Source: Dorea sp. | GTDB taxonomy: Bacteria > Bacillota_A > Clostridia > Lachnospirales > Lachnospiraceae | Direction of reading: 5' to 3' | DNA length: 21,615 nucleotides | Assembly (NCBI GenBank): GCA_016295505.1 | Contig: JAEDLC010000022.1 | Coordinates: 1-21,615, forward strand | Shown here: piece by piece, positions 15,628-21,615 of the stretch | Layout: each line of letters begins with the position of its first letter | How positions within the stretch are numbered: the first letter of the stretch is position 1 | The notes under the pieces: generated by a model | Seen by the model: the letters and a program-made list of their open reading frames with translations, nothing else | What the model was told of the DNA's origin: nothing | The model's database searches: none | Translations under genes and position numbers: made by a program

Positions 15628-16440
15628 TTATTCCGGACAGAAAACTTCTTCTACCGGATAATCTTCCTCATCCGTATAATGCCACCATTCTCCTGCATAT
15701 GGCCGAAACCCGTTTTCTGTCATTAATCGTTCCAGTTCCTGTGCGTTTTTCGCTGCATCCAAACCACAATCACTATAGTCGCGATCCGCCCTGGCTGAAA
15801 AATCATCAAATCCGGAGGGCATCGGAATCTCTTCTCCATTGTCTCTTACAATTGTAATATCAACAGTATTTCCTCTGCTGTGCGAAGAATATCCCTGATT
15901 CGGATTCGCCACATATGTAGCATTCGGACAGATATTCCACAGGGTAAACTGGGCTGATACCGGTCGGAATGCATCCCATATTTTCAATGAAAATCCTCCC
16001 TGTTTCAGCTGTTCCTGCACCTGCATCAGCTTTTTCACTGTCCCAAAGCGGAGATATGCATCCGAAAAATCATAGATCTTTTGCCCTGTAAAGTTATCTG
16101 TTGTTGCATACTTCAATTCTACAAAAATATCCGGCAGATACACTTTTACATTGACAAATGTCTCATCTGGCACCTGCATATCCGGCTCATCGTCAGCATT
16201 ATTTTCTTCTGTTTCTCCTGTTTCCTCTGATTCATCATTCCCGGTTTCTGATTCTTTTTCCTGCTGCTCTTTTTCCTGCTGCTCTTCTTCCGGATCCGAA
16301 TGCTCCAGATCCTGAGTTGCCTCCACATTGCTCTTATCCTCTTCACCGGAATGCGAACAGCCGCTGATTCCTGCTACAAACGCCAGAATCAGGAGCAGAA
16401 CACTTATTCTGAATAATATACGTTTATACATTCCCATCAT
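15628..16440 (-). CDS. VanX-like D-alanyl-D-alanine dipeptidase lipoprotein (peptidase M15D)
   Basis: A 270-aa lipoprotein: signal helix followed by the lipobox GISGC (lipidated C28), a very acidic Glu/Gln-rich spacer (about 31-88), and a VanX/DdpX domain. All active-site marks are present: R159 in IWDAFRP, zinc ligands H187 and D194 in SSHSRGNTVDIT, catalytic E251 and zinc ligand H254 in GEWWHY. The H-x6-D and E-x2-H spacings equal those of VanX. The enzyme hydrolyses D-Ala-D-Ala. VanX proper is cytosolic in glycopeptide resistance, whereas this one is surface-anchored and no vanH, vanA, vanR or vanS gene is near, so nutrient or wall salvage is more likely than resistance. The ATG at 16440 follows GCGGGA; ATG codons 2 and 4 are alternatives. 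Confidence 0.92.
   Translation of the reverse strand: MMGMYKRILFRISVLLLILAFVAGISGCSHSGEEDKSNVEATQDLEHSDPEEEQQEKEQQEKESETGNDESEETGETEENNADDEPDMQVPDETFVNVKVYLPDIFVELKYATTDNFTGQKIYDFSDAYLRFGTVKKLMQVQEQLKQGGFSLKIWDAFRPVSAQFTLWNICPNATYVANPNQGYSSHSRGNTVDITIVRDNGEEIPMPSGFDDFSARADRDYSDCGLDAAKNAQELERLMTENGFRPYAGEWWHYTDEEDYPVEEVFCPE
16255..16284 (-). repeat. Two 15-nt tandem units encoding the acidic spacer
   Basis: TTTTTCCTGCTGCTC occurs twice in a row on the plus strand and encodes an EQQEK-type repeat in the spacer of the VanX-like lipoprotein. Slippage could alter spacer length. Confidence 0.7.
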
Positions 16441-16453
16441 CTATCCCGCAATC

Positions 16454-17284
16454 TTAGAAAAACTGAATTTCTGATATGACGGTATCCGAATATTTCGTTC
16501 CCGGATATACAGATACGATCATAAGCGAAATCGAACCGGTTACCATTTCTCTGCTGAAATGAATCTCCTGCATGCCATTGATATCCTGAAGCGCACAGTC
16601 TTCTGTAGTTCCATCCGTATATATGACACGAAGCACTGACGGTCTGGAATTCTTACTGTAAAGATCCGCACTTTTCTGATATCCGGCATTGATTCTCATT
16701 CCACTGACCCTGCAGTTCGCATCAAAGCATATGGTAATTGTCTCAGACTCTCCCTGTCCGGATGCCCCTTCCACCCAGGCTGTAGAAAGACTGCCATCCA
16801 TCACACGTTCCGGGCTGTGCGTCATATTGTATTCAGCGAGAGAAGAGGACGCAGTAATGCTGGTTACATGAACTTCGCTCACGGATGGATAAGCCGGAAC
16901 GGCCGCGGAACTTTCATTCGCGGTTGTATCCTGATCTGATGATTCTGATACATCGGATGTATCTTCTTTTTCATTATCTTCTTCCTGTGACTCTTCTGTC
17001 TCTTCTTCTGTTTTTTCTGACTTTTCTTCCTTCTTCTCTTCTTCTGCGGAAGCCTGATATTTTTCATCAGTATCATTCTGACGCATATTTTTCACAATCA
17101 ATCCGGCAGCTACTGCAATCACAAGCATCGCTGCCAGTACAATTATCTTGATCTTATCACTGCCTGTCCCCGACTTTATTACGGATTTTTCAGGAGTCAT
17201 ATCCGGCTGATCTACCGGTGTCCCACAATTTGTACAGAATTTTGCATTATCATGTACTTCACACCCACAACTTTTACACTTCAT
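16454..17284 (-). CDS. Zinc-ribbon, single-TM protein with extracellular discoidin-like (NADase-type glycan-binding) domain
   Basis: A 276-aa protein with an N-terminal zinc ribbon (C3, C6, C17, C20), a TM helix at about 45-65, a long Glu/Ser/Asp/Thr spacer at about 70-128, and a C-terminal beta-rich domain from about 138. The last resembles the galactose-binding-like F5/8 type C fold, in particular the version called NADase-type glycan-binding domain: HSPERVMDGSLSTAWVEG, ITICFD, VSGMRINAGYQKSADLYSKN and a closing ISEIQFF strand. It is a paralogue of the lectin-domain protein in its N-terminal half. The ATG at 17284 follows GAGGTGAGAG. It probably binds carbohydrate outside the cell; the role of the cytosolic zinc ribbon is unknown. 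Confidence 0.84.
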   Translation of the reverse strand: MKCKSCGCEVHDNAKFCTNCGTPVDQPDMTPEKSVIKSGTGSDKIKIIVLAAMLVIAVAAGLIVKNMRQNDTDEKYQASAEEEKKEEKSEKTEEETEESQEEDNEKEDTSDVSESSDQDTTANESSAAVPAYPSVSEVHVTSITASSSLAEYNMTHSPERVMDGSLSTAWVEGASGQGESETITICFDANCRVSGMRINAGYQKSADLYSKNSRPSVLRVIYTDGTTEDCALQDINGMQEIHFSREMVTGSISLMIVSVYPGTKYSDTVISEIQFF

Positions 17285-17307
17285 TCTCTCACCTCAACTC
17301 TGTCTAA

Positions 17308-17805
17308 TTAACAGGAAATCACAGATACCGTTCCATTGGAACTGATGGCCCTGCAACAGTCCACATATACTTCGATAAAATCATATCCTCCGCGCATTGC
17401 AATTCCCCTTGCCTTTTCCAGCCCATTCGGCAATGTTTCTCCGGCCTTGTAATGCTCAATAATACCGCCTGCCACATCCAGCGTATGGACTTCATACGGT
17501 CTTCCCAGATAGCAGATAGATACATAACCAAGAAGGATACCTGACAGCTCAATCTCCGGAAACTCCTGACGGATCGTGTTAATAATACTGTCAACCTTCG
17601 CCTGATTATGCACATGTCCGCCCGCATCCAGCTTATGCATTGCGTCCATGTATGCTTTGGAACGAGGCTGTCTTAAAAGTCTGTCCAATTTCATCTTATC
17701 AATCTGCTGTGTCTTCTGCTTCTGTTCCTGATTACAGGTTGCACTCAGGATACTGTTTGTCTGTGTTTCACTTTTCTGTGGTGTTCTTAATATTGGTCTT
17801 GGCAT
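17308..17805 (-). CDS. Unidentified 165-aa protein in the toxin operon
   Basis: I do not recognise a family. The first 50 residues are basic and Gln-rich (TCNQEQKQKTQQIDKMKLD), without signal peptide or TM helix. The rest looks like a compact alpha/beta domain with HVHNQAKVDSIINTIRQEF, a hydrophobic strand GILLGYVSICYLG, and a C-terminal part around ARGIAMRGGYDFIEVYVDCC that ends in SVISC. Four cysteines fall in the last two thirds. The ATG at 17805 follows AGGAGG at 9 nt, which supports a real gene. It lies 27 bp after the immunity-like gene and 23 bp before the zinc-ribbon gene. It could be a second immunity factor, a chaperone or an effector; none is shown. Confidence 0.75.
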   Translation of the reverse strand: MPRPILRTPQKSETQTNSILSATCNQEQKQKTQQIDKMKLDRLLRQPRSKAYMDAMHKLDAGGHVHNQAKVDSIINTIRQEFPEIELSGILLGYVSICYLGRPYEVHTLDVAGGIIEHYKAGETLPNGLEKARGIAMRGGYDFIEVYVDCCRAISSNGTVSVISC

Positions 17806-17832
17806 TCTTCATATCCTCCTATATCCTGTCAT

Positions 17833-18084
17833 TTATTCCGTTTCTACCAATACAGCCTTTTTCAACAACTCAAAATTTTCTTTCGAAGGAAGGACAAAAT
17901 CACTGATTTCCCCACGTTCCTTATCGATCGCAATTCCACTGTTTCCAATCTTTGCCAGTCCCGGGCGACCTCCAAATGCGATCCAGCTCTTCTCTGCATC
18001 ATAGAACTTTGTAATCTCCTGACTGCCATTTTCCAGATAATATCTTTTTGCAATCTCCAATGCTTCACTTTTTTCTACCATCAT
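17833..18084 (-). CDS. Imm35-like immunity protein of the papain-fold toxin
   Basis: An 83-aa cytosolic protein that begins with a helix EALEIAKRYYLENG and then has the strand-turn pattern WIAFGGRPGLAKIGN, SGIAIDKERGEISDF and a final helix SKENFELLKKA. This pattern resembles the Imm35 family of polymorphic-toxin immunity proteins, which neighbour papain-fold (Tox-PL) toxins (family knowledge; not checked by search). The ATG at 18084 starts one base after the toxin's stop codon, with GGGG inside the toxin's last codons as ribosome site, so the two are translationally coupled. Toxin-first order with an immediate small partner is the standard layout of such pairs. Confidence 0.8.
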   Translation of the reverse strand: MMVEKSEALEIAKRYYLENGSQEITKFYDAEKSWIAFGGRPGLAKIGNSGIAIDKERGEISDFVLPSKENFELLKKAVLVETE

Positions 18085-18085
18085 T

Positions 18086-19273
18086 CTAAACCCCTTTACA
18101 ACACTCTGTTATTTTTTTCGAAGTTTTTGCATCATCGATCCGACAGTAACGAGTACAATTATCTTTGACATTATCAAAATACCATGACACATCCGTTTCC
18201 CCGGTCTGCGGATCTGAAAAATATGTCTTTCCATCTCGCTGCTCAGCAATAAACGTATGTCCTCCGTCTCCGACCTCCCACAGAACCACAACCTGAGCAC
18301 GGGATCCATCACCCCACTCATTCATAGCTTCTTCAATATCTGCTTTCCCATCTCCGATCGTAGCCTGAATATCAACGTCTTCCCATACTTCAAATGGATG
18401 GTAAGACAGATAATCATCCGCATCAGTACACGGAAGAGCTGTGACATCATAGCCTCTCTCCCTCATCTCATAAGTGGGAACGCATCTCTGACAGTTGGTT
18501 TGCCATTCCATACCGGACTCAAAATTCGGATTGGTTGCTTCCAGATTCTCCTGCGGAGACATCTCAACAGACATCCTTTTCCACTCTTGTGTGTTGTCAC
18601 TCTCTTTAAGCGGCGGAAGCTCATAATCCGGGAACTCCTGCTTATGTAATCTTCGCCACTCCGGATCCTGAGAATAGGTCTCATAGTCTTCTCGCCCATA
18701 ATTATGCGCATTCATATATTCTGCGAGATTCTCATAAGAAGTTTTTTCTTCCACAAGATCTTTTTTCGATTCCATTGACTGAATCTTTTCATCCAGTTCT
18801 TCCTTCTGTGCCTTAAGATCATTATACTCTTTCAGCGCTTCTTTGTACTCATCTGATCCAATTTCTTTTGACAGTACATCCTCAAACTTTTTATCCATCT
18901 CTTCGCTCATCTTCTTTTGTTCGAGCAAAGCATTCTCAAGTCTCTCTTCCGGCAGTTCTTCTGTTTCTTTCGATATCTCTTCTGTTTCTTTCAATATTTC
19001 TTCTGTTTCTTTTGTCTCATCCGGAACTTTTTTCTCTGTCTCTCCGGCAATTTCTTCATTTTTAGCGCAGTCACTGAAGTCCTCTTCTTCCATCTCCTGA
19101 ATCTCAGATTGTTTTCCAATGGTTCCTTCTTTCAATTCACAGTCTTCAAAACTTTCATCCATTTCCCCGGTTTCAGATACGCTTTCAATATTCACCGTGG
19201 TTTCCTGTACTTCACTGTGCCCTTCTCCTCCTTCCGCAGAGGAATGACCACCGGTTTCCATATTCCCTGACAT
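18086..19273 (-). CDS. Polymorphic toxin with C-terminal papain-fold (Tox-PL) domain
   Basis: A 395-aa protein without signal peptide or TM helix. Residues 1-115 are Glu-rich and disordered, with KETEE repeats near 88-108. Residues 115-180 are a probable coiled coil. A linker with DPEWRRLHKQEFPDYELPP (about 203-221) leads to a C-terminal domain with NCQRCVPTYEMRERGYDVTA (C261 or C264 as nucleophile), GGHTFIAEQ (H339) and YFSDPQTG (D354). The Cys-His-Asp order and the motifs match papain-fold toxins, which act as proteases or glutamine deamidases on target-cell proteins (family knowledge). No LXG, WXG100, RHS or PAAR region is seen, so the export route is unknown. The ATG at 19273 has AGGAG at 7 nt; an adjacent GTG is less well placed. 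Confidence 0.85.
   Translation of the reverse strand: MSGNMETGGHSSAEGGEGHSEVQETTVNIESVSETGEMDESFEDCELKEGTIGKQSEIQEMEEEDFSDCAKNEEIAGETEKKVPDETKETEEILKETEEISKETEELPEERLENALLEQKKMSEEMDKKFEDVLSKEIGSDEYKEALKEYNDLKAQKEELDEKIQSMESKKDLVEEKTSYENLAEYMNAHNYGREDYETYSQDPEWRRLHKQEFPDYELPPLKESDNTQEWKRMSVEMSPQENLEATNPNFESGMEWQTNCQRCVPTYEMRERGYDVTALPCTDADDYLSYHPFEVWEDVDIQATIGDGKADIEEAMNEWGDGSRAQVVVLWEVGDGGHTFIAEQRDGKTYFSDPQTGETDVSWYFDNVKDNCTRYCRIDDAKTSKKITECCKGV
18952..19016 (-). repeat. Three imperfect 21-nt repeats in the toxin gene (KETEE units)
   Basis: The phrase TCTTCTGTTTCTTT recurs at a 21-nt period on the plus strand and encodes KETEEIL, KETEEIS and KETEELP. It suggests a slippage-prone, length-variable spacer ahead of the coiled coil. 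Confidence 0.7.
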
Positions 19274-19320
19274 CACTTTCTCCTATCATTCCATAATCAC
19301 CCCTGAAATCTCCTGTCACA

Positions 19321-19373
19321 TATAAAACAGACGCGGATGCCCTTCTGTATGCCAGATAGTCCTCCGCGTCTGT
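19321..19373 (-). terminator. Rho-independent terminator after the AAA+ ATPase gene
   Basis: An 11-bp GC-rich stem pairs 19363-19373 with 19327-19337 around a 25-nt loop. On the minus strand it is followed by TTTTATAT. It lies 11 nt after the ATPase stop and 47 nt before the toxin start, so it may insulate the toxin operon or partly attenuate read-through into it. No clear promoter is seen between the hairpin and the toxin. Confidence 0.78.
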
Positions 19374-19384
19374 GACATGATCAG

Positions 19385-20962
19385 CTATACTAATACTTTT
19401 CGTGTCTTTGGTCCGCTCTTCTTAAGGGCAATCTGCTCTCCACCAATCGGTTTTCCGGAAGCCGGCACGGCTCTCTCTTTTCCCCAATCCCTGATAGCCT
19501 CAATCTTTTCAGGACTTGTCTGTGAAAGCGGCACAACATTATTGAATGCATTGATGATATTCTCTGCACTCATAACAAAATTATCATTTGCAATAGATCT
19601 ATATGCCAGGTCTCTGACCGTTGACTCAAGGTCAGCACCTGTAAATCCATCACTCAGTTCTACAATCTTATCCGCAAACTCTCCACTGAATTCGAGATTC
19701 AGATATTTACGCATATACAAGGCCAGAATATCTTTTCTTTCCTCTGCTGTCGGCAGATCAACAAAGAACAGTTCATCAAAACGGCCTCGTCTCAGGAGCT
19801 CTGATGGGAGCATAGATACATCATTTGCAGTTGCAACCACAAACACCTGTTTTTTACACTCCTGCATCCAGAACAGGAACTGTCCTACCATTCTGGTCGA
19901 TACACCGCCGTCTCCTGAACCTCCCGTGGCTCCGGACAGACCTTTTTCAATCTCGTCAATCCAGAGAATACACGGAGATACATTTTCCGCAGTCGTCAAT
20001 GCATCCTTCAGCTGCTGCTCGGACTGTCCCACATAGCTTCCCTGAACTGTCGCAAAATCCAGTCGGTATAATGGAAGTTTCCAATTCGCAGAAATCGACT
20101 TCGCAGAAAGAGATTTTCCACAACCCGGGACACCAACCAACAGAATTCCCCGCGGCGGCTGAAGGCCTTTGGAACGGAGCTCGTCTCTCTTTTCCGGAGT
20201 CAGAAGCTCTTTTTTCTCATCCAGCCATTTTCGAAGTCCGGCCAGACCTCCGACATCCTTGACACTCTCATCCACATCAATTTTTTCAAGTCCTGAGATA
20301 TCAGAAAACAATCTGTCCTTCGCATAACGGATCTCATCCATATCAGACTTGCGGATGCACTTATTCGCAATCAGTGCTGCAATTACATTTTCCGCTTCAA
20401 TACGAGTCACGCCTGCCAGTGTGGATGCAGCCTCCCGAATATCTGTATTGTCCCACTCAATCGGAATCTCATTTCGGTAATCATCAATATACTCTTTGAT
20501 AATAGCGTACATCTCATCTTCGTTCGGCAGATCAATCTTGATTGTCATGCCCTGGCGCTGCAGCTGATTCCATACAGAATTGTTCGTCAGTACAATTACC
20601 ATTCCGCCGGATTCATTCGCCAGATTTACCAGTGCCAGTATCTGTTTTGAATCACTGTTTTCCGTACTGAGATCAGGCACCTCTGTCAGGACAATCGTGA
20701 GGTACTGCTTTCTCTTCATCTGCTCTGTCATAAAGTCAATTGCGCCATATACAGACTTGTCATCACACAAAGATTTATCCGTTGAAATATCATATACACC
20801 TTTCGTCAGCGTATGTGCATAGAACGGAAGCTGCAGTTCTTCTGCAATCTCTTTTAACGCATCGAGTGTACGGCCAGGCTCAATCGTATTGATAGAGATG
20901 AACGGAATTCGTGCAATCGAATATCTTTTCAGCAGTTCCTTACTTTTATTAATATCGCTCAT
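19385..20962 (-). CDS. Ycf46-like AAA+ ATPase
   Basis: A 525-aa cytosolic protein. Residues 1-220 form a degenerate first ATPase-like domain without Walker A (LTIVLTEVPDL is its Walker-B-like strand). Residues 230-450 form an active AAA domain: Walker A GVPGCGKS (277-284), Walker B ILWIDEIEK (332-340), sensor 1 ATAND (about 377-381) and the arginine-finger region RRGRFDE (about 391-397). FTGADLESTVRDLAYRS marks the C-terminal lid. This layout resembles Ycf46-type proteins of the Cdc48/FtsH-like AAA group, which act as remodelling ATPases. The ATG at 20962 is chosen because AAGGAG precedes it by 9 nt; an upstream ATG at 20989 overlaps the previous gene and has no site. Its substrate is unknown; the toxin or helical neighbour are candidates. 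Confidence 0.9.
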   Translation of the reverse strand: MSDINKSKELLKRYSIARIPFISINTIEPGRTLDALKEIAEELQLPFYAHTLTKGVYDISTDKSLCDDKSVYGAIDFMTEQMKRKQYLTIVLTEVPDLSTENSDSKQILALVNLANESGGMVIVLTNNSVWNQLQRQGMTIKIDLPNEDEMYAIIKEYIDDYRNEIPIEWDNTDIREAASTLAGVTRIEAENVIAALIANKCIRKSDMDEIRYAKDRLFSDISGLEKIDVDESVKDVGGLAGLRKWLDEKKELLTPEKRDELRSKGLQPPRGILLVGVPGCGKSLSAKSISANWKLPLYRLDFATVQGSYVGQSEQQLKDALTTAENVSPCILWIDEIEKGLSGATGGSGDGGVSTRMVGQFLFWMQECKKQVFVVATANDVSMLPSELLRRGRFDELFFVDLPTAEERKDILALYMRKYLNLEFSGEFADKIVELSDGFTGADLESTVRDLAYRSIANDNFVMSAENIINAFNNVVPLSQTSPEKIEAIRDWGKERAVPASGKPIGGEQIALKKSGPKTRKVLV

Positions 20963-20978
20963 TTCACTCTTCTCCTTT

Positions 20979-21443
20979 TCAGATCGCATTCACCTTGTGA
21001 TTTTTCACAATACTGAGCAGCTTTCCACTTCTGTCATATTTGCGCTGATTATCCAGTGCGGACTGTTCCAGCTGCTCCTGCCTTTCATTGACGTAATCAA
21101 CTACTAACTGTACATACTGCTGTCTGTCCTTTTCCGGCAGTACCGGCAGATTAATGGCTCTTGCCAGAAAAGCATATTCTTTTCTGGCAGCAAGTAATGC
21201 CTGAACGAGTGCGCCTTCGCTCCATCCTGCTCGCTGCATATCTTTATTCAACTTATCTGTTGCATGATTCAGCCTGTCATTTACGGCATCGATCAAACGC
21301 TTCACAAACCGGTCTGCAACTCCTGCCTGCCATTCGATCGTGCCATTCTGCATCGCTTCCAGAACTTCAAAATCATCTGTCCTGGCTTTGAAGATTTCAA
21401 GTACATTTACCCATTCTGCATATGTATGTGGTGCCGGTATCAT
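20979..21443 (-). CDS. All-helical protein of unknown function, partner of the AAA+ ATPase
   Basis: A 154-aa cytosolic protein with no family I recognise. Nearly the whole chain is predicted helical by eye: TYAEWVNVLEIFKARTDDF, FVKRLIDAVNDRLNHATDKL, GALVQALLAARKEYAFLARA and a long C-terminal helix from about residue 105 (QQYVQLVVDYVNERQEQLEQ). It has no signal or TM segment. The ATG at 21443 shares a base with the TAA of the upstream gene (TAATG), with AGGAGG upstream, so the genes are coupled. Its stop is 16 bp before the ATPase start. The close linkage suggests an adaptor or scaffold for the ATPase. Confidence 0.8.
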   Translation of the reverse strand: MIPAPHTYAEWVNVLEIFKARTDDFEVLEAMQNGTIEWQAGVADRFVKRLIDAVNDRLNHATDKLNKDMQRAGWSEGALVQALLAARKEYAFLARAINLPVLPEKDRQQYVQLVVDYVNERQEQLEQSALDNQRKYDRSGKLLSIVKNHKVNAI

Positions 21444-21615
21444 TATCTCTTCTTCCTCCTGACCATAACCTGTGGAGGTACCATATCCCAATCCGGAAGT
21501 CCTTTTGCAAATACGCTCTCCGGTTCCTGATATACCACATCCCGTTTTATTTCTGTCTTTTTCACCGGCTCAAATGCAGGTGCCGGTTCCACCTTTTTCA
21601 CCGGCTCAAATGCAG
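21443..21615 (-). CDS. 3' end of a protein with Pro/Glu/Lys repeats (partial)
   Basis: The window's right edge cuts this gene; 56 C-terminal residues are visible. They begin with two copies of AFEPVKK at a 12-residue (36-nt) period joined by VEPAP, and end with SVFAKGLPDWDMVPPQVMV and RRKKR before a TAA that overlaps the next start. The repeat looks like a flexible linker and the final 25 residues like a conserved terminal tag with Trp, Pro and basic residues. I do not recognise the family. Being the first visible gene of the ATPase operon, it probably acts with the ATPase and the helical protein. Confidence 0.75.
   Translation of the reverse strand, partial: AFEPVKKVEPAPAFEPVKKTEIKRDVVYQEPESVFAKGLPDWDMVPPQVMVRRKKR

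Noticed and set aside
15628..16440. VanX-like gene as part of a vancomycin-resistance cluster
   Set aside because: No vanH, D-Ala-D-Lac ligase, vanR or vanS gene is in the window, and the protein is a lipoprotein with an acidic spacer rather than a cytosolic enzyme. Wall salvage fits the neighbours better.

Overview
The window looks like a chromosomal segment of a gut-type Lachnospiraceae (Clostridia). The inference rests on moderate GC, strong AGGAGG-type ribosome binding sites, TTG/GTG starts, and protein sequences typical of that family. No genus is claimed. There are 18 apparently complete protein genes and a partial gene at each edge. I see no rRNA, tRNA, CRISPR array or intact insertion sequence.

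Region 1 (1-6111, minus strand) is the core operon pyrH-frr-uppS-cdsA-dxr-rseP: UMP kinase, ribosome recycling factor, undecaprenyl-PP synthase, CDP-diglyceride synthase, DXP reductoisomerase and site-2 protease. It closes with a strong terminator at 988-1033. A DMT-type transporter and the first 13 codons of another gene follow. Upstream of pyrH lies a MATE transporter rather than the usual rpsB-tsf.

Region 2 (6199-11679) is a transport and small-molecule region. It holds the MATE transporter with a near-consensus promoter and a striking double-dyad leader, a sodium:neurotransmitter-type symporter, and a TetR regulator. The TetR gene is divergent from a flavodoxin-domain gene, with overlapping promoters around one dyad operator. 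A metal-dependent amidohydrolase follows. A 298-bp gap rich in hairpins (11680-11977) separates it from region 3.

Region 3 (11978-21615, all minus strand) is the accessory region. In transcription order it holds the tail of a Pro/Lys/Glu-repeat protein, an all-helical unknown protein and a Ycf46-like AAA+ ATPase, then a terminator. After that come eight tightly packed genes: a papain-fold polymorphic toxin (Tox-PL type), an Imm35-like immunity protein, an unknown 165-aa protein, a zinc-ribbon/TM/discoidin-like protein, a VanX-like D-Ala-D-Ala dipeptidase lipoprotein, a zinc-ribbon/TM/C-type-lectin-like protein, a NagZ-type GH3 lipoprotein, and an alanine/glycine:cation symporter.

Two functional ideas arise from region 3. 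First, the VanX-like enzyme, GH3 hexosaminidase and alanine symporter form a plausible surface pathway that trims peptidoglycan fragments and imports the alanine released. Second, a leaderless toxin with its immunity gene sits directly downstream of an AAA+ ATPase. That suggests an effector-delivery or conflict locus extending past the right edge. Both are inferences from domain content and gene order.
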